DNA of 64,000 nucleotides, taken from the NCBI GenBank assembly GCA_047967505.1, contig CM106541.1, one strand, 5' to 3'. The notes below the pieces were generated by a model. It made no database searches. It was not told where the DNA came from and worked only from the letters and a program-made list of their open reading frames with translations. Positions 1 to 9,872 of this stretch are shown piece after piece. Positions within the stretch are counted from its first letter, which is position 1; the number at the start of each line of letters is the position of its first letter. The position numbers and the translations under genes are program-made. The DNA is from Dipteris shenzhenensis. Taxonomy: Eukaryota; Polypodiophyta; Polypodiopsida; Gleicheniales.

Positions 1-576
1 CTCGCTTGCTTTTTGGTAATTCTCATAAAACTTAATGCACCAAAATATGAATTTGTGGTTAATTTGTTGCATTGGTTAGATTAGTGGGAGGTAAGAATAA
101 ATCATTAGGGAAGGATATTTTTCTAGTAACAAAGAAACATGGGTTTCATTCCAAGAGTGAACAGAGTTAAAAAAGCTAAGCATTTACATATGCATGGAAT
201 CTAGTCTAATCCATGCAAGGAGTCCTTGGAAACACCCCACCTGTGTGGAAGGTTGCATTGATGATCTCAATTACTCTAGTGGAAAGAGAGAACTTGATTG
301 CAGTTATTGTAGGTTTTGTCTTTAATACAAACAATGAATTGGAAATTGAACATACAAACTATCTCATGGATGATGTGAAATTAGTGTTAGTGGCTCAGAA
401 AGTTATATGCATATTTAACCTTCTAGCATTGAGGAAACATATGGACTTTTGAATAAGTTATTATTTTTTTCTACTGAAATGGGGGATTTATAAATCTTTT
501 ATTGTTTTTTATTGCTCGCTTTTTTTGGCTCGCTCGCTTTCTGTCGCTCGCCTTTTGGTAATCCTCCACACTAGGA
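1..576. other. AT-rich stretch without a recognisable gene
   Basis: I see no gene here. A 79-codon open frame at 213-452 has no recognisable domain and no neighbours that support it. Two short pieces contain repeated 'gctcgct' (near 1-10 and 513-551). Confidence 0.5.
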
Positions 577-709
577 TATTAACTGCCACCAGCATGGTGG
601 TTTGCTTCTATTCTTATTATTTAAGATGAATGGCATACAATTAATTTTTTTAGGATTTGTGGATTAGTTATGAGATTTCATATTTCTCAATGTAAGTGTA
701 GCTATTAAG

Positions 710-710
<1 letters not shown>

Positions 711-745
<35 letters not shown>

Positions 746-750
746 ACACA

Positions 751-788
<38 letters not shown>

Positions 789-800
789 TATAATAATATA
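711..800. repeat. (TA)n(CA)n microsatellite
   Basis: About 26 bases of alternating TA run directly into about 50 bases of mostly CA with ACAT interruptions. It is a simple compound dinucleotide repeat. Confidence 0.9.
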
Positions 801-916
801 TGTATATCTATATATATAATATTAAAATATTTCCAAAGTTATTGAAGTGATGTTTTCTCAGCTATGTGACTAGATAGTGTCCTTTGACAGGCCAAGGACC
901 ATAATGTGAGACGAAG

Positions 917-1011
917 GATTTTGATTAAACTAAGTTGAAGATTTGACTGAGTTGAAGATTTTTGATTAAACTGAGTTGAAGATTTTGATTAAACTAAGTT
1001 GAAGATTTGAA
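917..1011. repeat. ~24-bp tandem repeat
   Basis: The phrase 'ttgattaaactaagttgaag' occurs three times in near-perfect form with one shortened copy between, at about 919, 943 (short), 959 and 983. It has no coding potential. The sequence around it ('aggccaaggacc...taatg') reappears near 1118, so the whole block was locally duplicated. Confidence 0.7.
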
Positions 1012-1400
1012 ATAAAGTGGTTGTATAATGCTAATGAGAGAGGAAGAGATGTCGCCTATGATGACAGTAGCACTTAGTACGGCAGGAAAACCTCTAAGTT
1101 TGGATAGTGTCAAGATAGGCCAAGGACCGCTGTAATGTCAGACCAAATATCTACATATATCTATATGTCGGTATATATCCAATATTATAGATGAAGTGAT
1201 GTTGTACAAAGCTCCAAAGTGATCCAATATTATAAATATTTCCAAAGCGATCGAAGCGATGTTGTATAGGAGTAAATCTTGGATATATATTACTCGAGTC
1301 TTTTTTAGGGGCTAACCACCCCTATAACATATGATAAGTGGTCCCTAGCGGGGTGGTTGGTTGCACACTAGGATATTAACTGCCACTAGTGCTCATTTAG

Positions 1401-2345
1401 GAGTTCACATAGATTCTTGTGACATCATCCATGTATTTGTGATTCTTTCTGTAACTTCCATGTATGGAAGTTATTTCTTGCACATTATCTTTTCATATCT
1501 TTGCGAGAGTTCCAACATCGTATGAAAGAAAATGACAAGGCCAGTCTCAATGAAATCTCTTTCTATTTAAGTGCCAAATGATGAGAGGTGGACATGTCAC
1601 ATCGTATGAAAGAAGAATGAGAAGTCCGGGCTCAATGAAATCTCTTGCATACTAGGATATTAACTATCGCCAATGCAGTGGTTTGCTTCTATTATTACAA
1701 TATGAATATGAATGTTATACAATTCAATTGTTTAGGATTTAGGATTCCTTTACAATTAATTTGTTTAGGAGTTCACATAGATTCTTGTGACATCACTCCA
1801 TGTATCTGTGATTCTTTCTGTAACTTCCATGTATGGAAGTCATTGCTCACACATTATCTTTGATTGCTAGAGTTCCAACATGCTGACAGACCCACCTCAG
1901 CCAATTGATGAGAGGTGGACATGTCAGGTCATATGAAAGAAGAATGAGAAGGTCATGCTCAATGAACTCTCTCCCTATTTAAGTGAAGTACAGGAACAAC
2001 TAAGTTTATTCTAAAATCTAGCCCTGAAACTTTGTATCATACAATTCATTCATTTAGGATTTAGGATTCCTTTACAATTAATTTTTTTGGAGTTCACATA
2101 GATTCTTGTGACATCACTCCATGCATTTGTGATTATTTTTGTAACTTCCATGTATGGAAGGCATTGCTCGCACATTATCTTTGCTTGCTAGAGTTCCAAT
2201 GCGCTGACAGAGAAGACTATCCACCTCAGCCGAATGATGAGAGGTGGGCATGTCAGGCCATATGAACGAAGAATGAGAAGGCTGCACTCAGTGAATTCTC
2301 TCCCTATTTAAGTGCAGTATAGACACAACTAAGTTTATACTAAAA
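1401..2345. repeat. Three diverged copies of a ~320-370 bp block
   Basis: A block beginning 'gagttcacatagattcttg' starts at 1401, 1769 and 2090. Each copy carries the palindrome ACTTCCATGTATGGAAGT (slightly altered in the third copy), then 'gagaggtgg[ga]catgtca', then a tail of the type 'gaatgagaag...ctatttaagtg'. Spacings are 368 and 321 bases, so the units differ by indels. Small open frames inside the copies (for example 1645-1863) look accidental. The block is probably part of the same mobile element as the neighbouring motif copies, but its identity is unknown. Confidence 0.75.
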
Positions 2346-2408
2346 TCTAGCCCTAAAACTTTGTAGACCGATCCACCTACTGCAAATCTATGGCATATCC
2401 ATAAGACC

Positions 2409-2840
2409 TTGGAATGCTCATGTTTTATCTTAACACTGTTGGATGACCTCTGCATAGAATCAGACCCGAAAAAGAGGGAGGATAATAGCTACAAGGAGGA
2501 CATGCTTTGCAATTGGCTGTATGACTTGGAGTCGACAAAGATGATGAATATTAATTTCCCTGGCTATCATTTTCTTGCTCCTTTAAAGTACTTGTCAAGC
2601 TCATAATATAGGTTTCTTTTGGTAGGACATAAGGGCAGCACGAAGTTGTATAGAGCACTAAGACTAGACCCTGAGTGAAATGAGGAGTTACCATGGGGGT
2701 ACAAGTCGGCAAAGGCAAGCAAGCAGTTGGTCCGAATGTGTAATGAGGTTTGCGATAGTGCATCAGATTGGCCTAAAGAGCTATCGAATGCTTGCTACAG
2801 AGAGTTTGATAAAATAGTCGAGAGTTTGAAATTTCCTTGA
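2409..2840 (+). pseudogene. Unrecognised coding-like fragment with two stops
   Basis: One plus-strand frame stays protein-like for about 143 codons, interrupted only by TAA at 2604-2606 and a TGA near 2676, and ends with TGA at about 2838. It reads as a soluble, charged, Trp/Leu-containing protein ('LCNWLYDLE' early, 'DWPKELSNACYREFDKIVE' near the end). I recognise no domain. The position inside the left motif-repeat region suggests an accessory protein or captured exon of the neighbouring transposon. That is inference. Confidence 0.3.
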
Positions 2841-3304
2841 GCCACAAAATGTCATTTTATTTTTGTTTTAGTAAACATCTTGTAGGAAATTTAAAAATCT
2901 TGTAGGAAATTCTTGGACTTGTGGAATTCTCGAACTTCCATCATCCATGATCTATGGTGCTCATAATAACTGATTTTGTGTGGACCTACTTCCATGTTAA
3001 TACTTAAATGTCTCTAGAAAGACAGTTGGTTTACTTAGTGTCAATAATATTTGAGCACATACAAATTATCTTAGGTCTGCCTGAGTAAACTGTTAACCGA
3101 TCTTAATTTAGTCGACCAAAGTACACTCGGATCTCGATTTAATACATGCTTGCTTAATACATAAGGTGGATGAAGTGATGAAATAGGACTACTCTAATGT
3201 CTTAAGTAGCCAAGTGGTTGAAATCTGAAAGTTAAAAATAACTAGCATAAAGGGGACTATTTTAGTATAGCACTTTGCAACGAAGCACAGCGGTAGTGCA
3301 AGAT
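2841..3304. other. No gene seen
   Basis: This is AT-rich sequence with many stops in all frames. Nothing recognisable is present before the next motif copies at about 3310. Confidence 0.5.
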
Positions 3305-4152
3305 AAGTGATTGCCAGTGCAGTGGTTGGTTGCAGACTAGGATATTAACTACCACCAGCATAGTGGTTTGCTTCTATTCTTACAAGTTGAATGGTATACT
3401 ATTCATCCATTTAGAATTTGTGGATTTGTTATAGAATTTAATAAAACTAGCATGGTGGTTGTTTGGGATATATTAAAAACAAGCATGAATTTATTGTTTA
3501 GGATTTACAAAAAGAAACTACAAAAATAAGCGCGGTGGTTATTTACTAAAAGAAGTGGTCTCAAATACATTTTCATTTTCTAGATTAAGTGGAATATTGT
3601 TTCCTTGCAATGAGAATACATTTTCTTAGTACTATCTTAATCGTCCTTGTCCACTACTCCAAGACACCCCAAGATGTGCTCATGCATGTCTAAATCCAAT
3701 TTGAAGATGCTCTTGCCCTTCTTTCATTGTGGCACAAGTTGCATCTGGAACTTAATAGCTCTTACTAGATGAGAGTACACAAAAGTTTGAGGACTCTTAT
3801 GTAATAATTCGTAATTGTGGCCTCTCTTAGATGTTTTTTTGTACCAAAAAGCTCCAACTACTACATCCCACTTCTCATAGGTTGTTCCCCAATCATCCTT
3901 AAATTCTTCCTCAACCTTGTGCTTAAGTTTTGTGCAATGCAACACAAAGTATAGGTCATCTTCCTTGTTCTCCCTAGAGGCAGCGACAACTGCAAAGATA
4001 TCCCCCTCTTTTAGATAGTCAGTGAGGTCATCGAAACTCTCACCAAACTGTGGTGAGTCGTTGTTTGTCTCTCCATTGTTTGTCACTCCATCTGAACATA
4101 GAGGGAAAACTTGAACTCGCTCCCATGTCTTCATAGTTCCAATGTTCTCATA

Positions 4153-4230
4153 ATTGTCATGATCCCCTATGATGCACACACTGCAGAAATGATTGTCATG
4201 ATCTTTCTATGATGCATACACTGCAGAAAC
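4153..4230. repeat. 39-bp tandem duplication
   Basis: 'attgtcatgatc' followed by 'ctatgatgcacacactgcag' occurs twice with a 39-base period and a few substitutions. It lies just inside the transposase relic. Confidence 0.75.
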
Positions 4231-4328
4231 AAGAAAGTTTTCTTGTTTTAATCAGGTGGGTGTTTGGAAAGCCCCATATGTTGTATAGACCCAAAGAAAT
4301 TCCACATCATGTCTAGACCAGTGACAAA

Positions 4329-4548
4329 GTAGAATCCACAGGTTGATTTAAATTGAGAGGCAGCACCATCTGACCACACCCAATGTTGTTTTATATTTTC
4401 TACATGGGGATTTTCTTTTTTTAGTCATTCCCAATGTAGTAGAATCCACAGGTTGATTTAAATTGAGAGGCAGCACCATCTGACCACACCCAATGTTGTT
4501 TTATATTTTCTACATGGGGATTTTCTTTTTTTAGTCATTCCTAATGTA
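4329..4548. repeat. 110-bp tandem duplication across the transposase core
   Basis: Two copies of 110 bases lie head to tail, starting at 4329 and 4439, and differ at about one position. Each copy contains the minus-strand codons for WSDGAASQFK. A period of 110 is not a multiple of three, so the duplication shifts the frame and by itself disables the gene. High identity means it is recent compared with the other decay. Confidence 0.9.
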
Positions 4549-5589
4549 GTAGAAAAGCATGTTGCACAAATAACATTTCATGTTTCCTATCATCTACAAT
4601 GTAGAAATGGTATGTGCGTTGCATTGACTTGGACTTCTGTGAGTCAACAACAAGCAGATTGGCATTAGTCATAGAAGAATCAAGCAAATGATTGTACATG
4701 ATATCCACAAGAATTGTTATTTGCTTGTTGTACCAGTGAGCACTTTGTATTTCATCTTGTTCTTGAAATGAATAATTTTCAGCGAAATCTATGACAAAGA
4801 CAATAGTGTCATGGGGAAAATTGGCAAGGCACGTCTTGAATTGCTTATCCTGCCAGCTGGCCGTGAAATTGTGAAGCAGATACTTTGGGATGGATTGAAC
4901 CATGTGACCTATAAGCTCCCTTAGCTAAGTTCTCTTATACAATGGTAGCCATCTCTTTTTATCGGATCCTTCAACATTGACATTTTCAAATCTCCTCCAT
5001 TTTAGAGCAACATGGTTGACTTCCCTCATTTCATTTGGACAGACATGAAATGTCTTCTTCTTCAGCTTCAGATTGCAATCCACGAATGCATTCAATGCGG
5101 TGCCACTCATGGTCTCCCTTTGGACAAACCACTAGCTCCCACAGAGTACTTAGGCTACAAAACTTGGTCTCCCTTGCAATACATAATGAGGATTCACGTG
5201 GCCTACAGACCACATATTCATCGGGAAGACATGGGCATCGATCCCAATGGTGGCAATGCCCAACATGACTAGATCTCCAGTCATTCATATCTTGCTGAGA
5301 CAGAAGGTCAAAGTCTATGTGTGTTTTGCAACAACAAACATTCCTGTCTTTGATTTTTCTAACATACCAAGGCTTACAATGCTCAAAACTCATCTGCCCA
5401 ATTAAATTGTCAGGATTCTAATCCATAAACTTGAGATACAACTATGTTTGCTGATCAAACATGGAATAATAGTACAATGAGCCCCCTTTTAAATGGAACA
5501 GTATAGTGAGCCTCCTTTTTGCAATATTAAAATAATGCAAAACACAGTACGCGCAAAAATGCAGTCTAATTAAACTAATCAACCTACGG

Positions 5590-6680
5590 GAAAATAAAAT
5601 TTTTTTAACCCCTGGGCTGGTTTAATACAGTCATATATAATGAATCTAATAATTGAACTAATCAAGCTACTAGTAAATCAAAACAATTTCAACCACCATG
5701 CTGGTTTAGGACAGTCACAATTTTAACTACCGGGCTGATTTAGGACACATGCATAATTTCAACCACCGGGCTGATTTAGGATACATTTAGTACAGTCACA
5801 ATTTCAACTACCGGGCTGGTTTAAGATAGTCACAATTTCAACCATCGGGCTAGTTTAGGACATGGTCATAATTTCAACCACTGGGCTGGTTTTAGCCTAA
5901 CGATCTCAACTTCACATATTAGACAAAATAAACATATTTCTTTTCATTCCTAAATTTCACAATTAGAAATAACAATATATTTCTTTTCATTATTGAATTT
6001 CACAATTTCAATCAGTAACAGTTGTTTGTCTTGAACTAGCACTTCGCTAGTTTAGGACAATCACATTAAGTCCAAGACCTCCCGGTCTAGAAATTAAGTA
6101 GTATACGATTCGAATAGTAGGAAATTAAATTTAACTATTTTAAGTACTAAGAAACAAAATAATTTCAACCACCGTTCTGGTCAACAACTAATGTATGTTT
6201 AACCACACTAGTTTAGGACAATCACACAAGTGGTGATTGAGTTGAACTAGCCATAGTTGCATGATGTTCCAACCACCGAATTGGTTATAACAATATATTG
6301 TTGTTCTATTGTGAAATATATTGCTGCTAATTTTTTGTTCAATCACGGTGGTTCAGGACAATCACAGAACTGGTGTTTGAGCTGAACCAGCCACACGGCT
6401 ACATGATGTTCCAACCACCGGGATGATTTAGGACAATAACAATATATTACCGTTCTGTTGTGAAATATATTGATGTTAATTTTTATTCAACCACGTTGGC
6501 TCAAGACAATCACATAACTAGTATTTGAGCTGAACGAGACATGGTTGTATGATGTTCCAACCACTGGGCTGGTTTAGGCCAATCACATTAAATCTAGCCT
6601 GGTTTAAGAAATGAAACAAGTAAGCTATCCCAAAGCTCAATCACAATCAACCACCGAGCTGGCTTAGACACCATTGACCT
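5590..6680 (+). repeat. Right-hand array of AACCACCGGGCTGGTTTAGG motif
   Basis: About sixteen degenerate copies of 'caaccaccgggctggtttag' followed by 'gacaatcac' occur at irregular spacings of about 35-90 bases. Examples lie near 5693, 5727, 5760, 5806, 5841, 5875, 6166, 6270, 6412, 6558 and 6650. Between copies lie AT-rich spacers such as 'aacaatatatt'. The orientation is opposite to the copies at 577-3541. The array lies between the transposase relic and another minus-strand coding-like fragment (6690-7095), so it could be a subterminal repeat zone or lie in an intron of the transposase gene. Confidence 0.75.
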
Positions 6681-6689
6681 ACGTTGTAT

Positions 6690-7095
6690 CAAGCATGTGT
6701 ATGATGTGCTCGTCAAACACCTTGCGTTCCATCTGCTTTTTATAGATGCCCTTTCTATTAACCCTTGTATTTTGGTGCTAAAATGTTGTCACTCTAGTAA
6801 TGACTTCCGTAATTTGGCTATCTTTCTTTTTCTTGCGTTTTGTTGAAGCCCACAAACTTCTTGCCACATTAGTACTTTTGATTGACAACATCTTCGACAT
6901 TGTGCACCCAAGTCATTTCTCTTTTGTTTCAAGGGACACCAACATAGCTAATGTCGCCCTCTTTGCAGCTAGTTGATACAATTTAAAATTGTAAAAAGTG
7001 TTGGGTTTATTAAAAGATCTTTGCACTGTCTCCAAGTGTCCATGATCCCTTGCGCTCCACGTCCAAAAGCGTGTCCTAACCTTACCTCCTACACA
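6690..7095 (-). pseudogene. Coding-like fragment, possible N-terminal exon of the transposase
   Basis: A single minus-strand frame is protein-like for about 135 codons with only two stops. These are a TGA where a Trp codon would read 'EKWLGC' and a TAG before 'HQNTRVNRKG'. Features are 'RTRFWTWSARDHGHLETVQR' early, 'LYQLAAKRATLAMLVSLE' in the middle, and a Lys-rich stretch (TKRKKKKD) that could act as a nuclear signal. It is on the same strand as, and upstream of, the transposase relic. I do not recognise the domain, and assignment to the transposase rests only on position and strand. Confidence 0.35.
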
Positions 7096-9872
7096 TGCAT
7101 AAATTTCACATTTTCAACTTCTTTCATTTTAGGGTGAATCTAGATACCAATATCAACAACTATTAATGTTTTAAGACCACCATGCACTATTCCCACTAGT
7201 TTGGATTCTAAATTTTCAATCCATTTTGGTTTTCAAGAAATAAAAAAAAAGTTATGGAGCGTGCCCTCACATGGGTGTGCATCACTTTCACACAACATTG
7301 GAGGCCCATTGACCCATACCTAATGTTCTCATTTAGGTGTTTCCTTGGGTTGAGAAGAAACTCATGTAGTGTACTTTTGAATGATTACTTGGTTGCATGT
7401 ATATACAGAATAAAATTTTGATGTTTTTGAATAAATTGCTATATCCTATAGTCTTCAGGATGCATGCATGCTTCACATGCAACATAGCACTTGCAATGCT
7501 TTAATGGTCTCGTTCCAAATCCTTATTCCATAATTATTGGTCTTATGTTCAAGTTTGCAATGTGTACTACAAGAAAGTTTGTCAAATTTAGTTGAGCAAT
7601 GCATAAGTTATGGATCATGCAAGATACCTATATATAGAAAATTTCCTGAACCTCACCAAAAATGGCTACACCCAAGCAAACAATGACCCTGTTGTGATGT
7701 AAAAAGTTTGAAAAAAAACCAGGCTCCAAGCAGAACACATAGTGTAAAGAGAGAGACACAATGTGTGACCAAGCTAACAACGGCTATCACAAAAAGCAAG
7801 TAATTGATGTAGAAGTAGCCCTAATTTTTACAGACCTGGCTCGTTACATCGCTTACAAATTTTGGCTTTGCGAAGGAAATGCACGAGGCTTCCTTACGAA
7901 GATTTTGGCAAGACTTCTTTACCTAACGCTGATTTTAGAGATGAGTACAAAAGTACAACCATGGAAATTCACTTCGCTTAAACATCGTTCCAATCCCATT
8001 TTGTTTCAATAGAAGCAGTGGAGTTTACTTGATGTCATTCAAAATTTTCAAAGGATCTAATGCCTAGCACTCTTCGCAGCAACAGTAGCAATGATTACTT
8101 CAATTCATGCGTTGAAGCTCGCTATTGAGAGTCGATCGAAATCAGGTTTAAGAAAATTGGGGTGTGACACTGTATCAACCAAGAATTAAGAATCAAGCAT
8201 GTCCCACACTACCGATCAATATCAATGTAGCTAAATTGATTTAACAGCTTACATTCCAAGGGGCACAGATTCTCTGAATGGTCCTAACAGACTAGCATGC
8301 TTAATCTTTTTCTCTCTTAAGGAGAGGTTTGGGTGAGGATGATTGGAGCGATTTCAATCGTTGGATTTGATTCAAGAATTTTGAGCCATTGGATGATTTT
8401 TATACTCGTACGAGAATGAGCTTGAAGCCCACAATGGACAAAATGATGAAACAAATGTAACTCGCTTATCGAATGCTAGCCCATTGTCAATTCCAATATC
8501 GATTGCTAGACCTATTCAAATATGGGAGAGTGATCTTAACTCAGACAGTAAGAGACCAAGATATCTCCCGTTTTTAAGCATGCAATCCATTGAACTCACT
8601 CCTCCCTTTCGTTTAAACAACCTTTAACTTTGCTTCTGTGTAGCTAACAACATTTTCTATTTGTGGTTATGTTCACTATACTTGTAGTTGAGGTTGCTAG
8701 AGCGTATGCAGTAATCGAACTCCGAGGAAATGAAAGTCATATTTGCAAGTTTGAACTTGGAATGTGGAAGTACGCAGACAAGCTAACCGTAAAGACATAA
8801 GACAAAGTTGTCGGTCGTCTGACAAGTCCACTCCTCTTTGGATCTTCTCATTCAGTTCACAGACGTGAGGTACGTGGCGGAGATGAAAGGAAACAGTGAA
8901 AAAGCCAGATAATTCACAATATAATTAGATCCGTGGTGTCAGAAGAGATGTTTGGGGTGATGAGACCTTCGGGTAGTGGCAAAACTATGTAGCTAAATGT
9001 GCAAATCTCAAAATGATTCCGCAAGTATGAAGAGGGGCGAAGGATGAGAGTTGTGGCAGCTATAGAGAAAGTAAATGCAAATATCGCAAATATGTAGAGA
9101 GGCATGAGTAGAAGGTCAAGAACACACAAAGAGAACAATCTTTTCTTGATTCAATGCTATCGCCCATGGCTCTAGCTCCCTGGTTTTAAACTAGTATATT
9201 ATTATAGATAAATAAATTCTGTCTAAAAATTATTATCCCTTGCACTAGTGAAGCCAATTTGTGTGATTTCCACAAAATATTCTTCCTTGAGTTTCTTATT
9301 ATATAGAATGGCTTATTTTAAAGCATCCAAAATCTTATCTATCCTTAGCATAAGACAATGGCCAAAGTGCCAATGAAAGACTTGGAGGAACTTTACTTTT
9401 AGAGATTAAAGATTAAAGTGAATTGCGGACGCCCACTGGAACTCCACGGACCACATCTAAGAAAGCAATCAGATCATATCGCGTACATATTCGCAGAAGG
9501 CGTCCGATCAACACCCAAGCTAGATAGATCGAATCGATAATACACCAAACAAATTAATTGCAGATACAATGGAATTCCAATCGTACAATTTTAGAGAATA
9601 ACGAAAATATCATCTCCCATATCGTTTGCATTTGCGAAACATGGCTGAACCTAGAGAGAGGCAGACCTTCGTAACTCGAGTTTTGAGGAGTTTGGCAAGG
9701 CCAGAGTGGGGAAGAGAAGGACGATATCTGAAGAATAGGTGGATATCGAGGGCTGTATCATTCAAATGCACAGGAAGTTGGGACGGATCTGTAAAGAATT
9801 GAGAGCGCGCAACATTGCCTATGGCTAACAGTTGCGGATGCGCTCACGATGCGCCCTGTGTGTCGAGAATAA
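7096..9872. other. 2.8 kb without a recognised gene
   Basis: Short open frames occur at 7761-8012 (plus) and 8914-9138 (minus, hydrophobic first half) but neither has a recognisable domain. The last ~200 bases probably include the 3' untranslated region of the oxidase gene. I saw no clear AATAAA signal there. 'cgatatc' and 'gatatcg' at about 9722-9750 form a small inverted repeat. Confidence 0.45.

Larger units (their letters stand above)
577..3541 (+). repeat. Dispersed left-hand copies of the GCATGGTGGTT motif
   Basis: A phrase reading 'aggatattaactgccacc' followed by 'agcatggtggtttgc' recurs with variation at about 577-612, 1330-1395, 1650-1690, 3310-3385, 3449-3465 and 3525-3541. The core CCACCAGCATGGTGG is itself an imperfect hairpin. 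The core is the reverse complement of the motif that fills 5590-6680 on the other side of the transposase relic. The two sets therefore lie in opposite orientation, as expected of subterminal repeats of a DNA transposon. This reading is inferred; no terminal inverted repeat was found. Confidence 0.55.
3724..5470 (-). pseudogene. DDE-like transposase relic (DFAENY / SDGAASQFK type)
   Basis: Read 5470 to 3724, successive minus-strand frames give one protein. First comes a Cys/His-rich part ('FEHCKPWYVRKIKDRNVCCC', then 'CHHWDRCPC'). A frameshift near 5100 leads to a block with 'CPNEMREVNHVALKWRRFEN'. Next is a core with 'VFVIDFAENYSFQEQDEIQS' (about 4780-4720), then 'WSDGAASQFKSTCGFYF' and 'MMWNFFGS' (about 4420-4280). 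The last part is a C-terminal segment of 151 codons (3724-4179). The acidic residues in DFAENY and SDGAASQFK are the expected first two catalytic positions of a DDE integrase-like fold. The family resembles uncharacterised transposase-like proteins known from other eukaryotes, but I cannot name its superfamily. Stops, a frameshift and a 110-bp duplication through the second catalytic motif make this copy inactive. Confidence 0.6.

Noticed and set aside
5590-6680. CRISPR-like array
   Set aside because: The repeats are degenerate, spacing is irregular, spacers are not unique fixed lengths, and the DNA is eukaryotic.
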